In this document: positions 20,500 to 32,051 of the stretch, one piece after another
How the letters are laid out: every line of letters begins with the position of its first letter
Numbering within the stretch: the first letter of the stretch is position 1
DNA from: Meghimatium bilineatum
Lineage: Eukaryota > Mollusca > Gastropoda > Stylommatophora > Philomycidae
Length of the DNA stretch: 64,000 nt
Direction of reading: 5' to 3'
Assembly: GCA_034231615.1 (NCBI GenBank)
Contig: CM067317.1
Span: forward strand, 16,692,264-16,756,263
Position numbers and translations under genes: made by a program
The notes under the pieces: model-generated
The model's database searches: none
The model's input: the letters and a program-made list of their open reading frames with translations, nothing else
What the model was told of the DNA's origin: nothing

Positions 20500-21660
20500 A
20501 TTTCAATTGAACCAGTCCGTTCTACGGCACCAAATCGCCTAGCAACAATTGCACACGCGTTTTTCAGTACTTGACTAACCGCATCTACAAAAAAAGATGC
20601 GATTTCATCAAGCCATTCAAATCGTGCACACAAAGTCACCCGAACGGACCAATCGATACAAGGACTATTACAACAACAACAAACATCCCGAACAGGTATT
20701 GAAATATCCTCAGTAACAACAAACATATAACATAATATCCGTATTAGTTATACAAGGGCCGATAGGTCTTCTTGTAAACATGGATAACATATATAGACAA
20801 TACATTTTTGCTTCAAATAATTGTTTATACAAGTAAATTTAAGTAGGAAGCCAGAGGACAATTTTTAAAAATTCTTGAGACTAACGGGAATTGAACCAGT
20901 CCGTTCTACGGCACCAAGTCGCCTAGCAACAATTGCACACGCGTTTTTCAGTACTTGACTAAGCGCATCTCCAATAAAAGATGCGATTTCATCAAGCCAT
21001 TCAAATCGTGCACACAAAGTCACCCGAACGGACCAATCGAGACAAGGACTATTACAACAACAACAGACATCACGTACAGGTATTGAAATATCCTCAGTAA
21101 CAACAAACACATAACATAATATCCGTATTAGTTATACAAGGGCCGATAGGTCTTCTTGTAAACATGGATAACATATATAGACAATACAATTTTGCTTCAA
21201 ATAATTGTTTATACAAGTAAATTTAAGTAGGAAGCCAGAGGATAATATTTTTTAAAAATTCTTGAGACTAACGGGAATTGAACCAGTCCGTTCTACGGCA
21301 CCAAATCGCCTAGCAACAATTGCACACGCGTTTTTCAGTACTTGACTAATAACTAATACGGATATTATGTTATGTGTTTGTTGTTACTGAGGATATTTCA
21401 GTACCTGTGCGGGATGTTTGTTGTTGTTGTAATAGTCCTTGTCTCGATTGGTCCGTTCGGGTGACTTTGTGTGCACGATTTGAATGGCTTGATGAAATCG
21501 CATCTTTTTTTGGAGATGCGGTTAGTCAAGTACTGAAAAACGCGTGTGCAATTGTTGCTAGGCGATTTGGTGCCGTAGAACGGACTGGTTCAATTCCCGT
21601 TAGTCTCAAGAATTTTAAAAAAATATTATCCTCTGGCTTCCTACTTAAATTTACTTATTA
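20500..21660. repeat. About 385-bp tandem repeat ending in an inverted (foldback) copy
   Basis: accagtccgttctacggcac recurs at 20511, 20895 and 21282 (periods 384 and 387). The third unit is cut after about 75 bp and joins head to head to an inverted copy (21352-21655), so ataactaatacggatattat turns the array back on itself. The inverted copy has the same ~95-codon open frame as the others in the opposite direction. A box B-like ggttcaattcccgttagtc lies in each unit, so a tRNA-related origin is possible. A diverged copy lies at 47050-47265. The open frames have no recognisable domain. Confidence 0.85.
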
Positions 21661-22621
21661 AAATTTCAAATGAAGACTAAATATCAGCAGTACCTATATC
21701 CGTTAATTGAATTTGGTGTTTATAATTGTGGTTATTTGTGTGATACTAAAATACAGAACTGGATTGGCCGTACACTATATTACCTATAATAAATGTACAC
21801 AATGGCCCATATTACAGTCTCTACCCATCTCCACTCACCCGGTGTCACAGTATCTTGGTGAGAAGAAACAAAGTAAAAAGGATATTTTAATAGAGACATA
21901 AACAGGTACTCTCTCTCTCTCTCTCTCTCTCTCTATGTGACATGTCCTTTGCAGAGCATTGTCCTCATTGCCATTATGTAAGCCTCATAGTTCTGTGCGA
22001 GCTGAACAGCTTCTTCCATTGTCATGTTCAAAAGCTTTTCGATGCCATGTGTCCATTGTAGTCTTTGTCTGTCTTTTGTTCTAATTTATGGAACAATGAT
22101 TAATGATTAATCTTTCCAAACCACTGTGTCAGTATATGTCCGAAGTATGTAAGTTTGCATGTTTCGATAGTTGTGATGAGCTAACAACGCTAATGATGAG
22201 GGTAATGAGAGAGTCGACAGACTAACGTATAAAGCGCTTGTATAAAGACAGGATAAATTACAATGGATAGAGGGGACATCGCACATTCAGCATATATGTG
22301 TCTGTTGGACGAGATCTCAATAATATTGTGGATGATACTGTTATTGAGAGAGTTGGAATTGCTCGAAGATATAACAGATTCACGGGTAGGACTAGGAATA
22401 TAAACAATCAACGCGCCACTGGAACTATCAACATATATACCCTTCGCCATACGCTTAAAGAGACGGCACTGTAAAAATGATGCCCAGAGTGTACCGCCGC
22501 CAGTACAGATAATCACTAATCACTATAGTGATTCTATCTCGTGTAATGATGTTTTTTCCCCCATTGTGTAACGTTTCTCTGATATTTCTAATGAAATGTA
22601 TTTGCTAATGATATGTCCTAG
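21661..22621. other. Intron with weak LINE remnants
   Basis: It contains a (CT)n run at 21909-21935. Near 22199-22245 a worn plus-strand stretch reads EGNERVDRLTYKAL, like the end of a LINE RNase H domain. From 22355 the sequence is the duplicated cassette shared with 16975 onward. Confidence 0.5.
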
Positions 22622-22735
22622 ATCCCTGTTTAAATGTCAGATGTAACAACGGAGGACGTTGTTTAAGCCGTGGTCAAGTGCCCTATTGCGAATGTCCTCA
22701 AGGATACATTGGCCAATATTGTGAGACGTTTCAAG
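22622..22735 (+). CDS. EGF-like exon, array member 8
   Basis: Acceptor atatgtcctag, donor caag|gtaaatt, 114 nt, phase 1-1. The domain is nearly identical to 17223 (ends QYCETFQ instead of QYCETIQ). Six cysteines are present. The exon sits in the second copy of the two-exon cassette. Confidence 0.94.
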
Positions 22736-22989
22736 GTAAATTTGTAACTGTTAACAAGTAAAAATTTTTAAGACTTGACAAAATGTGAAATAACAATAAA
22801 AATATAAGTAAATATGAGAACTCTTCTTACATTGCTACAAACATTGTTCAAACATAGATAGTCCTAAGAAGTCGAGGGTTCGGTGTGCAGGTGTCACACC
22901 CATTTAGCTGAGGTGAAAACAACATTGACGATTTGAAACTCGAGATATCTAAGCGGTATGTTGAAAAAAACTGAAGAATCAACTGTAAA

Positions 22990-23165
22990 CATTTTCTGAT
23001 ATCTGAAGAATCAGTACCCCCTATGAGTAGAATGTCACTTCAATTGGCATTGCACTAAGCTGAAAGCTGAAGCTTCCTAGGTATGAAAGAAACCTCCCCA
23101 TTGCAGATAGAAAGTAACAGCTAATAGTTCTCAATTCCTGGGGTTCGAGAAGAAGAAGAAGAATC
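22990..23165 (-). repeat. Dispersed repeat family C, copy 2
   Basis: Copy of the 17700-17885 repeat carried along by the segmental duplication. Confidence 0.5.
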
Positions 23166-23184
23166 AACTGAAAACAGTCAGTCT

Positions 23185-23449
<265 letters not shown>

Positions 23450-23519
23450 CAAACTTTTACATGCTCTGCCTCTGGCTTTATAAACGTTGTTTCTATGTGT
23501 CATGGCTATCTGTGGCATG

Positions 23520-23740
23520 CTGTCTGTTGGTAGTCTGGAAGCGTGTAAAAATCACTTGATTTGTTGTCTTTTGATGTTCTAATACTGGTATTGTTTTGGT
23601 TTATCTGTCTGATGTTATCATTTCTAATTTTATCTCTTAATGACACTCCGAGTATTCTTCGTAGACATGTAATTTCTGCTGTCACTAGTTTTATTTTGTC
23701 TTGTGTTGTCATTGTCCAGGTTTAGCACCGGTAGCACAGT
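23520..23740 (-). pseudogene. LINE reverse transcriptase C-terminal relic
   Basis: The minus strand reads CLRRILGVSLRDKIRNDNIR, a highly characteristic stretch of LINE reverse transcriptase ends. 5'-truncated and decayed. Confidence 0.75.
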
Positions 23741-23839
23741 GATGGGATAATAATAGTCGTGTATAATGCAATTTTAGTGTCTATTTTTACATTTTTGTGA
23801 CATTTTTACATTTTTGTAAATGTTTTACATTTTTGTTTA

Positions 23840-24090
23840 CATTTTCTTCGCATCGAAGAAACTACCTCCAACATCATGTCTATTGTCTAGGTAGTACAAC
23901 CTGCTACACTGTATCGTGTCCATCTCGTGATGCTTTCCTCATATTAGTATCTCTGTCTATCTCTTGTGCTCTCCTCCTCTCTTCTCTACTTCCAAGTTGG
24001 GTCTTAAACAAGGTGTCATGTTTTTTAAATGTTCAAACATATGTTCTTTGTTTTATTTTTATTTCGTAGTTCTGTTATATTGTATGGCAT
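23840..24090 (-). pseudogene. RTE-type LINE 3' relic, duplicated copy 2
   Basis: Minus-strand fragments match the end of the element at 33185-35714, including a SITRWTRYSVAGCTT-like stretch against NITRWTGYSLAECTT. Sister of 18830-19100. Confidence 0.65.
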
Positions 24091-24731
24091 ACTCTGTCAT
24101 ACACTTTTCGTGACAGAAAATAATTAGCCATTAAGTCTTATACTGTATACTGACATGATCTAACATCACCTTTTGCCAAATTACATATTAGTTTCCCATT
24201 ATTTTACTTTGATCGTGCTTAATTTTTTTTTCCCACCTGCTGCTCCTTTCTGCCGTACTGACTTTTTAATGAAGATTTGCGGTTCACTTTCATCAATTGA
24301 TTATGTAGAACTTACAATTCATTTTCATCAGTTGTTATGTACAACTTACGAGTCACTTTCATCAGAGGAGTATGTGGAATTTAGATTCACTTTCATCCGT
24401 GTATTCTGTCCTGATTCTATAAATACAAGAATTCGCAAGAAATGTGTCCGTCATTATAATATTTGCTTGTAAACAGCAGTACATACATTTCATAGATGCA
24501 CTCTGGCTTGGTGATTCCTTACAGTAGTACATACATTTTATAGCTCTACTACTGAAAATTGTCTCTATGACGTTACAATCAGTTGTATACGCTTTCACTA
24601 AAACAAGCTGAAGGAATACATTGCAGTGTTAACAACTAGCTGTTACCGTGGCGTGACAACTGCCTTTAGCATATCCTTGCTTCTAGAGATATTTGACTGT
24701 GTCTACTAAATAATAAAATGTATCTTCCTAG

Positions 24732-24845
24732 ATCCCTGCCTAAACATCAGATGCAATAATGGTGGACGATGTTTGTCCCGTGGTCAGGTGCCTTATTGTG
24801 AATGTCCTCAAGGATACATTGGTCAACTCTGTGAGATTAGACAAG
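24732..24845 (+). CDS. EGF-like exon, array member 9
   Basis: Acceptor tatcttcctag, donor caag|gtaatat, 114 nt, phase 1-1. It encodes [14 protein letters not shown], then [17 protein letters not shown], then QLCEIRQ. It pairs with 19885 in the first cassette. Its intron is interrupted 35 bp after the donor by a (TA)n tract and a truncated LINE. Confidence 0.94.
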
Positions 24846-24873
24846 GTAATATTGAAACGTTTACATAAATCAC

Positions 24874-24877
<4 letters not shown>

Positions 24878-24934
<57 letters not shown>
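24878..24934. repeat. (TA)n microsatellite
   Basis: Pure TA tract between the exon-9 donor region and a 5'-truncated LINE. Confidence 0.97.
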
Positions 24935-24936
<2 letters not shown>

Positions 24937-25435
24937 TAAACGTACTTTCAATGACATGAGGAAAATAGTAACATCTAAACAAATTACAGACATGTTAAAA
25001 ATGAGAATGATAAAATTCGGCATCTATTTTATATTAATATATGGCTCAGAAACATGGACACTAAACACACAATTAGAAGACAGAATTGATGCTTTTGAGA
25101 TGTGGATATATAGAATAATAAGGAGAACATCATGAAAAGAGAAGAAAAGAAACAAAGAGGTTCTAACAACACTTAATAATATGAAGAAAGAAGTATTAAG
25201 AAAAATAAAGATCATGCTAATAAAATGTTTTGGGCACATTAAAAGACATGATACTGTATTTAAGACTTTACTTGAGGGAAAAGTCAAAGAAGTGAGCAAG
25301 ACATATACAGATATACAAGTGAAAGAGTAACATCACAAGATGGAAAGTTAACAGTCTAGCAGAGTCACCATCAAAACAAGAGACAGGGAATGTTGAAGGT
25401 ATGTCGCAACCAAACTTCGCTGCTGATGATGATGA
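24935..25435 (+). mobile_element. 5'-truncated RTE-type LINE fragment
   Basis: Starts at MAKRTFNDMRKIVTSKQIT and continues with YGSETWTLNTQLEDRIDAFE, then KCFGHIKRHDTVFKTLLEGK in other frames. It ends in a gatgatgatgatt tail. It matches the last ~500 bp of the element at 33185-35714 at high identity, so it is the same family. Stops and frameshifts are present. Confidence 0.88.
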
Positions 25436-25559
25436 TTTCATGACTATAAAATGTCATGAAATTTCATGACATGAAAACTTACGGTTATGAATGTTTTTAT
25501 AACGCAGAAAGCTGACAATCTCAGGAGCTACGAGTGTTACTATCTGACTCACTCGCTCA

Positions 25560-25860
25560 TATCAAAATAGATACAAATTTATGGGAGAATCTTGCACAAG
25601 ACAGATTCTACTAGCGTCGCAGAATCAAGAGTTGTGCAGCAGCTGCAGAGAACCTCAGACATTAAGCTGCGCAAAAATAAGGCAAGAGCTGTTCAATGTC
25701 CCACAGACTCCTCCCACACATGCTCAGAGTGTGATAGACAATTCCAAGCTCGCATAGGACTTAGTCACAGTCGGCACATCACTCATCATTGTCATCCCAG
25801 TTGTTGACCTGAATGAACGACTTCGACGGACGAGCAGTAACAGATTCTTATTTTAATCAA
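25560..25860 (+). pseudogene. LINE C-terminal relic with C2H2-like tail
   Basis: The open frame 25592-25807 ends HTCSECDRQFQARIGLSHSR and HITHHCHPSC. This is the zinc-finger-like end of a LINE reverse transcriptase protein, as at 8100-8157, with cttcgacggacgagcagtaa following the stop. Confidence 0.75.
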
Positions 25861-25899
25861 TGAATTTGTTTGGACAAATCGCAAATAGTAAACCTATCA

Positions 25900-26275
25900 C
25901 GTCCAACTAACATGGGCAGTCTGTGTTGATTGTTGTCCCGTCCAACTGATATTAGACAATCTATATGATGGATTGTAGACCAGTCCAGCTTATATGAGGG
26001 CAATCTGTATGATGGAATGTATTCCAGTCCAACCGATAAGAGGGCATGATTGTAGTATGATTGTAGTCATATGATTGTGTATGATTGTAGTCATATCCAA
26101 CTGATATTGGGCAATACGTATGATAGATTATAGTCCCATCTCAACTGATATGAGGGCAATCTGTATGGATTGTAGTCCCGTCAAACTGATATTGAGGCGA
26201 TCTGTATAGATTGTAATCCAACCCAGCAGATATTGGGGAAATATGTATGATGGTTTGTAATCCCGTCCAATTGAT
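25900..26275. repeat. Degenerate 40-45-bp tandem repeat, about 8-9 copies
   Basis: Copies share ggcaatctgtatgatgga and gattgtagtcccgtccaac. Considerable divergence and length change indicate an old array. Confidence 0.85.
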
Positions 26276-26387
26276 TTGCTACAGAAAGAGTGAGTTTCGA
26301 ATTAATCATCCAATAAATGATTAATCTTAAATGATTATTACTTTGTATTTGCTTTTCATGCATTATGCCATTCTTGCATTTCCATAG

Positions 26388-26501
26388 ATCCATGCTTGAA
26401 CGTAAGATGTAACAACAATGGACGCTGTTTGACACGTGGTCAAGTCCCTTACTGCGAGTGTCCTCAGGGATACATTGGTCAATATTGTGAGACAAGGCAA
26501 G
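26388..26501 (+). CDS. EGF-like exon, array member 10
   Basis: Acceptor tgcatttccatag, donor caag|gtaatac, 114 nt, phase 1-1. It encodes DPCLNVRCNNNGRC, then [17 protein letters not shown], then QYCETRQ. One Gly of the usual NNGGRC turn is Asn; all six cysteines are present. Confidence 0.94.
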
Positions 26502-26539
26502 GTAATACATATAAAATACTCATAAGCATAATCATTAGG

Positions 26540-27330
26540 TGCTGTCTCCGCATCACACGTTGGTTACCACGGACCGACAACATTTTCTGTCTTTTGTCTT
26601 GGTAGTACACTCTGTTACACTCTAACCAGTCCACCTCATAATGTCTCCCTCCCACAGGGAGAAACAGGGAAGATAAGTATTAGGTATGTTGATTATCCTC
26701 TTCGCACACCGGACAAGTCCATAGGTGCTCAGATCTCCGCTTTATTAAATCTCTCATGGTATAACGGCTGATGGTTCCGGTTCTCTGTTGGTTCACTGCT
26801 CTTTTTGAAATCTTTGTCAGGGGTTCTCTACGGGCCACGCCCATCCTCACTCCCAATTCGCACATTCTCGATATTGACTCATGCTCATTAATCTCAAAAT
26901 CCTCTAATAGTGATGATTCACGAAGAGCAATGAGTATGTCTGCTCGGTCCATAGGATGACCGTCTGTTGTGGTGTTGAGGCTAGCTAATTGGTCGGCACG
27001 TTCGTTTCTCTACACGCCCGCGTCTCCGAGGACAAAAATAAGGGTGAGTCTTAGTAGTGATGACCACATTTCTGCTCTCTCAAATGACTCAGCCCATTCC
27101 CTACGTACGTCACCTGTTTTGACTTTATGAATCATATTCAGAGAGTCACTTAGTATGCACGCATGGCAATAGGCTTGCGATTCCAGCCAGTTAAGAGCCT
27201 GCGTTACTGCGAATACTTCCAAAGTTAGGCTGCTTGTTGTTGCGGTAAAGGCGCCACTGGCTTCATGTACTGTTCTTCTTTTGATCTTGCAGTAAAGACT
27301 CTTGCGCATCATTAGTGACGGATGACCGAC
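26540..27330 (-). pseudogene. LINE RNase H domain and C-terminal tail, decayed
   Basis: The minus-strand frames read EVFAVTQALNWLESQAYCHA and ILSDSLNMIHKVKTG, the ribonuclease H core with its Asp. After a stop comes NERADQLASLNTTTDG, then a C-terminal tail ending EHLWTCPVCEEDNQHT. The same tail type is found on the plus strand at 43015-43420. The 26540-26660 end includes worn 3' sequence shared with the 18830 and 23840 relics. Members of I/Jockey-type LINEs carry such a domain; the exact clade is unresolved. Confidence 0.8.
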
Positions 27331-27586
27331 CCATCCGTGTAAATCACAACATAAATAACACGTAAATAAATTCTCAATTTATGGTTTGTTTTCAGCATCC
27401 GTCAGATCCTTAAATTTATATTTTCACGTTTCTTATCATACGAAACAGATTTTAAAAATAAGTCCATATGTGATTCAAATGTATAACTTGCTTTCTACGG
27501 ATGTATATATATTCTTCTCTAATACCTTTTAGAGATTTTACAAAAAGTCCAAATGTGATTCCAAATGTATGACTTGTTTTCTACAG

Positions 27587-27700
27587 ATCCGTGCCAATAC
27601 GTTCGTTGTAACAATGGAGGAAGATGTTTAATTCGAAACACAATAGCCTACTGTGAGTGTCCGCAAGGATACACTGGATCAACATGTGAAACTAGCCTTG
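27587..27700 (+). CDS. EGF-like exon, array member 11
   Basis: Acceptor gttttctacag, donor cttg|gtatgtt, 114 nt, phase 1-1. It encodes [14 protein letters not shown], then [17 protein letters not shown], then STCETSL. More divergent than the central members but with the same spacing. It belongs to the older flank of the array. Confidence 0.94.
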
Positions 27701-27982
27701 GTATGTTACAGATTTTTAAATTAAATACAAAATCCGTTTTTCCATAAATTACGTCAACACTTTTTGGCTATATTTTTACTCTCCCCCATCCCCCCACCCT
27801 CGCCCCATTGTCAACAACAGTCAATAATTAAAAAACCATAATATATATTAGTAAATAAGAGTACTGTTACACAGTCAGAAAACACACCTGCTTAAATAAT
27901 TGTTTTTAATTACCCTCGCCCCTCTAATTATATATTTCAAAGAAAACAATGTGTTGAAAAAGTAATAAGAAATACGTTTCAA

Positions 27983-28060
27983 ATATCCCTGGCATAGTGG
28001 TTAAGCTGTTCGCCTTGTGTTCAAGAGGTCACGGGTTCGAATCCGGCTCGTGTCGTCTTG
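27983..28060 (+). mobile_element. tRNA-derived SINE, family B, copy 1
   Basis: Box A-like tggcatagtggttaag and box B-like gggttcgaatcc about 36 nt apart give a tRNA-like head. A second copy of the head is at 55908-56000. The extent of the body beyond 28060 is not certain. It is not a tRNA gene: the stem pairing and 3' end do not fit and body sequence follows. Confidence 0.65.
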
Positions 28061-28604
28061 TTTATAAGGTGGATTTATTTCGGAGATCCCTGTGGATTAT
28101 CACTTGAAGCTACGGAGTTACGTGCTATGAGTGGTACTCTCGGCAGGCGGCGTGCCACTTCGTTGAGAGGGACGGAGTACATATGGGAAACCGAGTACAG
28201 TGAAGTCAATCTTCTACGGCTTTTAAACCCTTTTTTTAAACGATTCAAATATATTTCAAATTCAACCAATGTAATTGATGCATACAAATACTGGACGACA
28301 ACTTTTGTCAATTTCTCCCACATATCAACAACTGGCACACTTTATCACACCCAAAAACACTCCCCGCCCCCTTCACTAGTTGACCTAACTTGCGGATACC
28401 ACCTTATGAAAAGGAGAAATCTTGTCAAACGCAAACATGAATCTAATTTGGTTATCTTTGAACTGCGAACATCAGATATAAATAACGGAGGTGGTCGTTC
28501 AGGTAATGCTGCCTTAACGACCATTAAGTATATTTATATATGTATAGTACTGTGCCAAGTATTGTTCTGTTATTTTATTTTATTAGTATATGTATCATGA
28601 TTGC
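28061..28604 (+). other. Unassigned sequence with a 180-codon open frame
   Basis: An open frame runs from 28058 to 28600, directly after a SINE head. The protein has no visible domain, no signal peptide and no splice context, and its middle is basic and low in complexity. It is most simply the body of the SINE or another repeat; I do not call it a gene. Confidence 0.4.
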
Positions 28605-28710
28605 ACATTCAACCAATAGACATTCGTGATACAATCTCTTACTCACTGACAACTGCACATTCAACCAATAGACATGCGTGATACGATATCTTAATCACTG
28701 ACGAAGATCT
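28605..28710. repeat. Two-copy direct repeat
   Basis: gcacattcaaccaatagaca occurs twice about 50 bp apart, followed each time by a tcgtgatac- or gcgtgatac-type stretch. Confidence 0.75.
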
Positions 28711-28929
28711 CAAGAATTTCACCTACAGGAGAATCACAGGTCACGGTTAACTCTGTTATGAATAAGTATCATAGCACACGATTATCCTTAAGTGTTCAGC
28801 TGCCTAACCAGTGGTTGATCAGAAGCCAACTGACTAGCGTCGCCTACCTCACCTGCTCAGTATAGATGGTGACATCCCTAGACTTTCCCAAAGCATGAAC
28901 CTTGGTACCTTATTGCCTGGTGGTTGGGT

Positions 28930-29050
28930 GAACCACAGGAGTACTTTTTATTTCAAAGAACGAATAAAGAAAGGACTCGAAACCCGGGATTTCTGGTCAG
29001 CGAGTTAATTAGTTAATATTACACTACTACGGTTCTCGTCTACATTGTAA
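28930..29050 (-). mobile_element. Possible tRNA-derived SINE head
   Basis: On the minus strand taactcgctgaccagaaatc is followed by ccgggtttcgagtcc, resembling the anticodon-arm to box B part of a tRNA-derived SINE. No second copy was found in the window, so the call is weak. Confidence 0.35.
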
Positions 29051-29689
29051 GGCCTATTAGCAAATGGGAAATACACAATTCTAAAAGTATTCATTTCACT
29101 ATTACCTTGATTTTCATTGGATGTGACACAAAGAGTAATCATAGTGACCAAAAAAAAAAATAAAAATAAAGGAAAGCCATTCCAGTCATTAAGAAGATTT
29201 GATTTCTCATTTCCCATGAGGTCTTTTGCAGTAGACGGCCATGAGTGAACATTTTATGGGTTTGCCCAGAATGCAATAACTTGGTTCGTAACGAATAACT
29301 GATGAAGTAAAATTATATTTTGTGCCAAAGCTCTTCAAATCTATTCACTCACGGACACTCATTGGTGGCCTGCACATATAGAGTGGTAACACATGTCATT
29401 TATGAACAAATATGAATTGTCGTATATTCACAACTACTGTAAGCATCAACACTATCAGTTTGTTGTCTCACACAATCACACTCTGTCTCAGCCTGACTTC
29501 TTGGCTGAGAGAATTTAAACATGCCACTATTGGTAATCAAATGATTAACGAGCCATCACCACCGTCCCCGTCATATGTCTGTATCACCTTACAATTTTTG
29601 GTTGGTTAACGAAACATGATCCTAGATCGGGGGCTGAGGAAGTTGTTTTCCCTGTTTGGCAAAGTCAGGTATCACGAGTATTATTATTC
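29051..29689. other. Intron sequence
   Basis: Nothing recognised. Confidence 0.4.
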
Positions 29690-30720
29690 TTCTTCTTCTG
29701 CGTTCGTTCTCAAACTCCTGCAGATTAGCAGGATGTAGTCCGGAGAACGGAATGCGTTGTGGCATGGTTTACAGCATTGCTACGATATCTGCGCCTTTCG
29801 GTCGGACACGTCCGACTTTAGCATGGCTTTGGGTCACTAACCCAATATGGGAAGGGACAGCAAACTCCATCCCATAATATCCTTAATGGCCTTTTACGAC
29901 ATGCGTGGAAGGTAAACAGTGTTGCTATTCTTTGCTCCCCTTTCGGACCGCGGCAACACATGGGCGACGAGTATTATGTATCAGAATCGTTGTTGTTTCC
30001 CTGCCGTTGTTAAACTGTCTAATATTTTCTCACGTTGTTGCCGTCTGTCTCTGTTAACTTCAATATTGCCTGCTGTGACTATGTTCTCCAAACCTGCCTG
30101 TCTCATGAAGTCCCAAAAAAATTAAGATAGTCTTTTTCTTAAATTATTGATTTAAATTTTAATTATTGACTCCGTCTCGAATTTGACTCCTTAAACATCT
30201 CCACATTAGATTTTTCTGGCAGTTCATGGTATTCTCAGCATTCTTCTGCAGAACCACTTCTCTATTGTCTCTAATTTCCCACTTTACTGTTTATTTATTG
30301 TCCAAAGACTCACAGCCATATCTTATTATAGGAGTTATACAGCACTGCATAACTCTCTTCTTCACCTCTAATGACAAGGTCATATTATACAATATATTTT
30401 TCATTTTTCTGAATATTGTTGTTGCCTGCCCTATTATGCTTTTTATTTCTGTTGAACTTCTTCCATCTGCTGTAATCGTTGTGCCTAAATAAATTGGTGA
30501 ACCTGTTTTAATATTATATCATTCACTTTGATCTTGCAAGCTGTATTATTTCGTTCTTTGAAATAACCATTACTTTTGTTTTCTTGGAATTTAGGACGAG
30601 GTCTTTCTCTTTACTTTCTACCACTACTACATTAAGTAATTCTGGAAGGTCTTCCTCACTTTTAGCAGTCAGTTTGTGCTCAGCAAATTGTTTGGTATCA
30701 TGTGATAATAAGTTAATATT
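29690..30720 (-). pseudogene. RTE/Jockey-type LINE, 3' part, decayed
   Basis: The minus strand from about 30700 downward reads in pieces KVMVISKK-like, FIYLGTTITADG-like, and KRVMQCCITPIIRYGCESL, all marks of a LINE reverse transcriptase after the catalytic core. The 3' flank (29690-30040) contains dispersed sequence found near 16930 and in the units at 12930 and 15935. Includes a perfect palindrome gtcggacacgtccgac near 29801. Confidence 0.75.
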
Positions 30721-30838
30721 ATAACATATCTATTCTCTGGTATTATCTGATAATAATTTCATATTGTAAAGTGTCTATTGTTTGATCAAATGTGATAATA
30801 AGTTTATCTTGTAATGTGTCCACTATTGAATATTACAG

Positions 30839-30952
30839 ATCCATGTTTCAACTATAGATGTGAAAATGGTGGTCGTTGTCTGGCTATAGGAGACCGACCT
30901 TACTGTGAATGTTCGCTAGGATTCACAGGTCTGAGATGTGAGACCATCATAG
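30839..30952 (+). CDS. EGF-like exon, array member 12 (last)
   Basis: Acceptor tgaatattacag, donor atag|gtacagt, 114 nt, phase 1-1. It encodes DPCFNYRCENGGRC, then LAIGDRPYCECSLGFTG, then LRCETII. The most divergent member of the array, still with the 4-5-8-1-8 spacing. It directly precedes the second Cys-rich/WAP module, as 4201 precedes the first. Confidence 0.94.
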
Positions 30953-31194
30953 GTACAGTATTTCATAATAGTTTTACTAAAAGCTGAAATGCATGTTATC
31001 TGTTGTTGAAATACGGAGGTCACATGACCAAAGTACGTTCATAATCAGTCATCCATTCTTTTTATGCTCCATAAATTCAAGTCAAGGTATTATCCAAAAC
31101 GTACTTTTCATATAGTCAATTATAAACGATAGTTTTTACTATCCATTCAGCTGGCTTTGCACATTAATTTTTACTACTCATCTGGTAGTATATA

Positions 31195-31797
31195 CATAGT
31201 AAATATTACCCTCTAGCCATCTGTCTGCAGTAATTATCACCTTCTAGCCATTTATATACAGTAATTATTACTTTCTAGCCATCTATATACAGTAGTTATT
31301 ACTTTCTAGTCATCTATATACAGTAATTATTACTTTCTAGCCATCTATATACGGTAATTATTACTTTCTAGTCATCTATATACAGTAATTATTACTTTCT
31401 AGCCATCTATATATACAGTAATTATTACTTTCTAGTCATCTATCTACAGTAATTATTACTTTCTAGCCATCTATATATACAGTAATTATTACTTTATAAC
31501 CATCTATATACAGTAATTATTACTTTCTAGTCATCTATATACAGTAATTATTACTTTCTAGCCATCTATATACGGTAATTATTACTTTCTATGCATCTAT
31601 ATCCAGTAATTATTACTTTCTAGCCATCTATATCCAGTAATTATTACTTTCTAGCCATCTATATACGGTAATTATTACTTTCTATGCATCTATATCCAGT
31701 AATTATTACTTTCTTGCCATCTATATCCAGTAATTATTACTTTCTAGCCATCTATATCCAGTAATTATTACTTTCTAGCCATCTATATACAGTAACG
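31195..31797. repeat. 31-bp minisatellite, about 19 copies
   Basis: Copies of a unit with ctagccatctatatacagta and attattac, showing variant subtypes (ccagtaa, cggtaa, atgcatc) in a repeated order. It ends about 130 bp before the exon at 31926. Confidence 0.97.
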
Positions 31798-31925
31798 AGG
31801 ATGATCTATCAGTGCGATGATAAATCAATGTTTCCCTGTATCAACTTGTACATCTATCGTTTGCTCTCTTTCTTTCCACGTCAACACGTCTTCAGTGAAA
31901 TCGATATTCTTTATCCTTTTATCAG

Positions 31926-32051
31926 ACCCACGTGACTACCCCTTAGCCTGCAACAACACGTGCTCACTACAGACGTCATGTCGCATCTGTTTGACGTGTG
32001 AAACTTGCCGAGCTGAATCGTTGTGTCTAGAAAACCACAAGCTAATCAAAG
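31926..32051 (+). CDS. Cys-rich exon, copy 2
   Basis: Acceptor tccttttatcag, donor caaag|gtaggac, 126 nt, phase 1-1. It encodes DPRDYPLACNNTCSLQTSC, then RICLTCETCRAESLC, then LENHKLIK. Eight cysteines in the same order and nearly the same spacing as exon 5801-5932, with a shorter lead. Not a domain I can name. It links the EGF array to the WAP exons. Confidence 0.88.

Noticed and set aside
27983-28060. tRNA gene
   Set aside because: Promoter boxes are present but arm pairing and the 3' end do not form a tRNA, and a second copy with SINE-like continuation exists at 55908.
28058-28600. 180-codon open frame as a gene
   Set aside because: It begins at the end of a SINE head, has no recognisable domain and no supporting splice or signal features.
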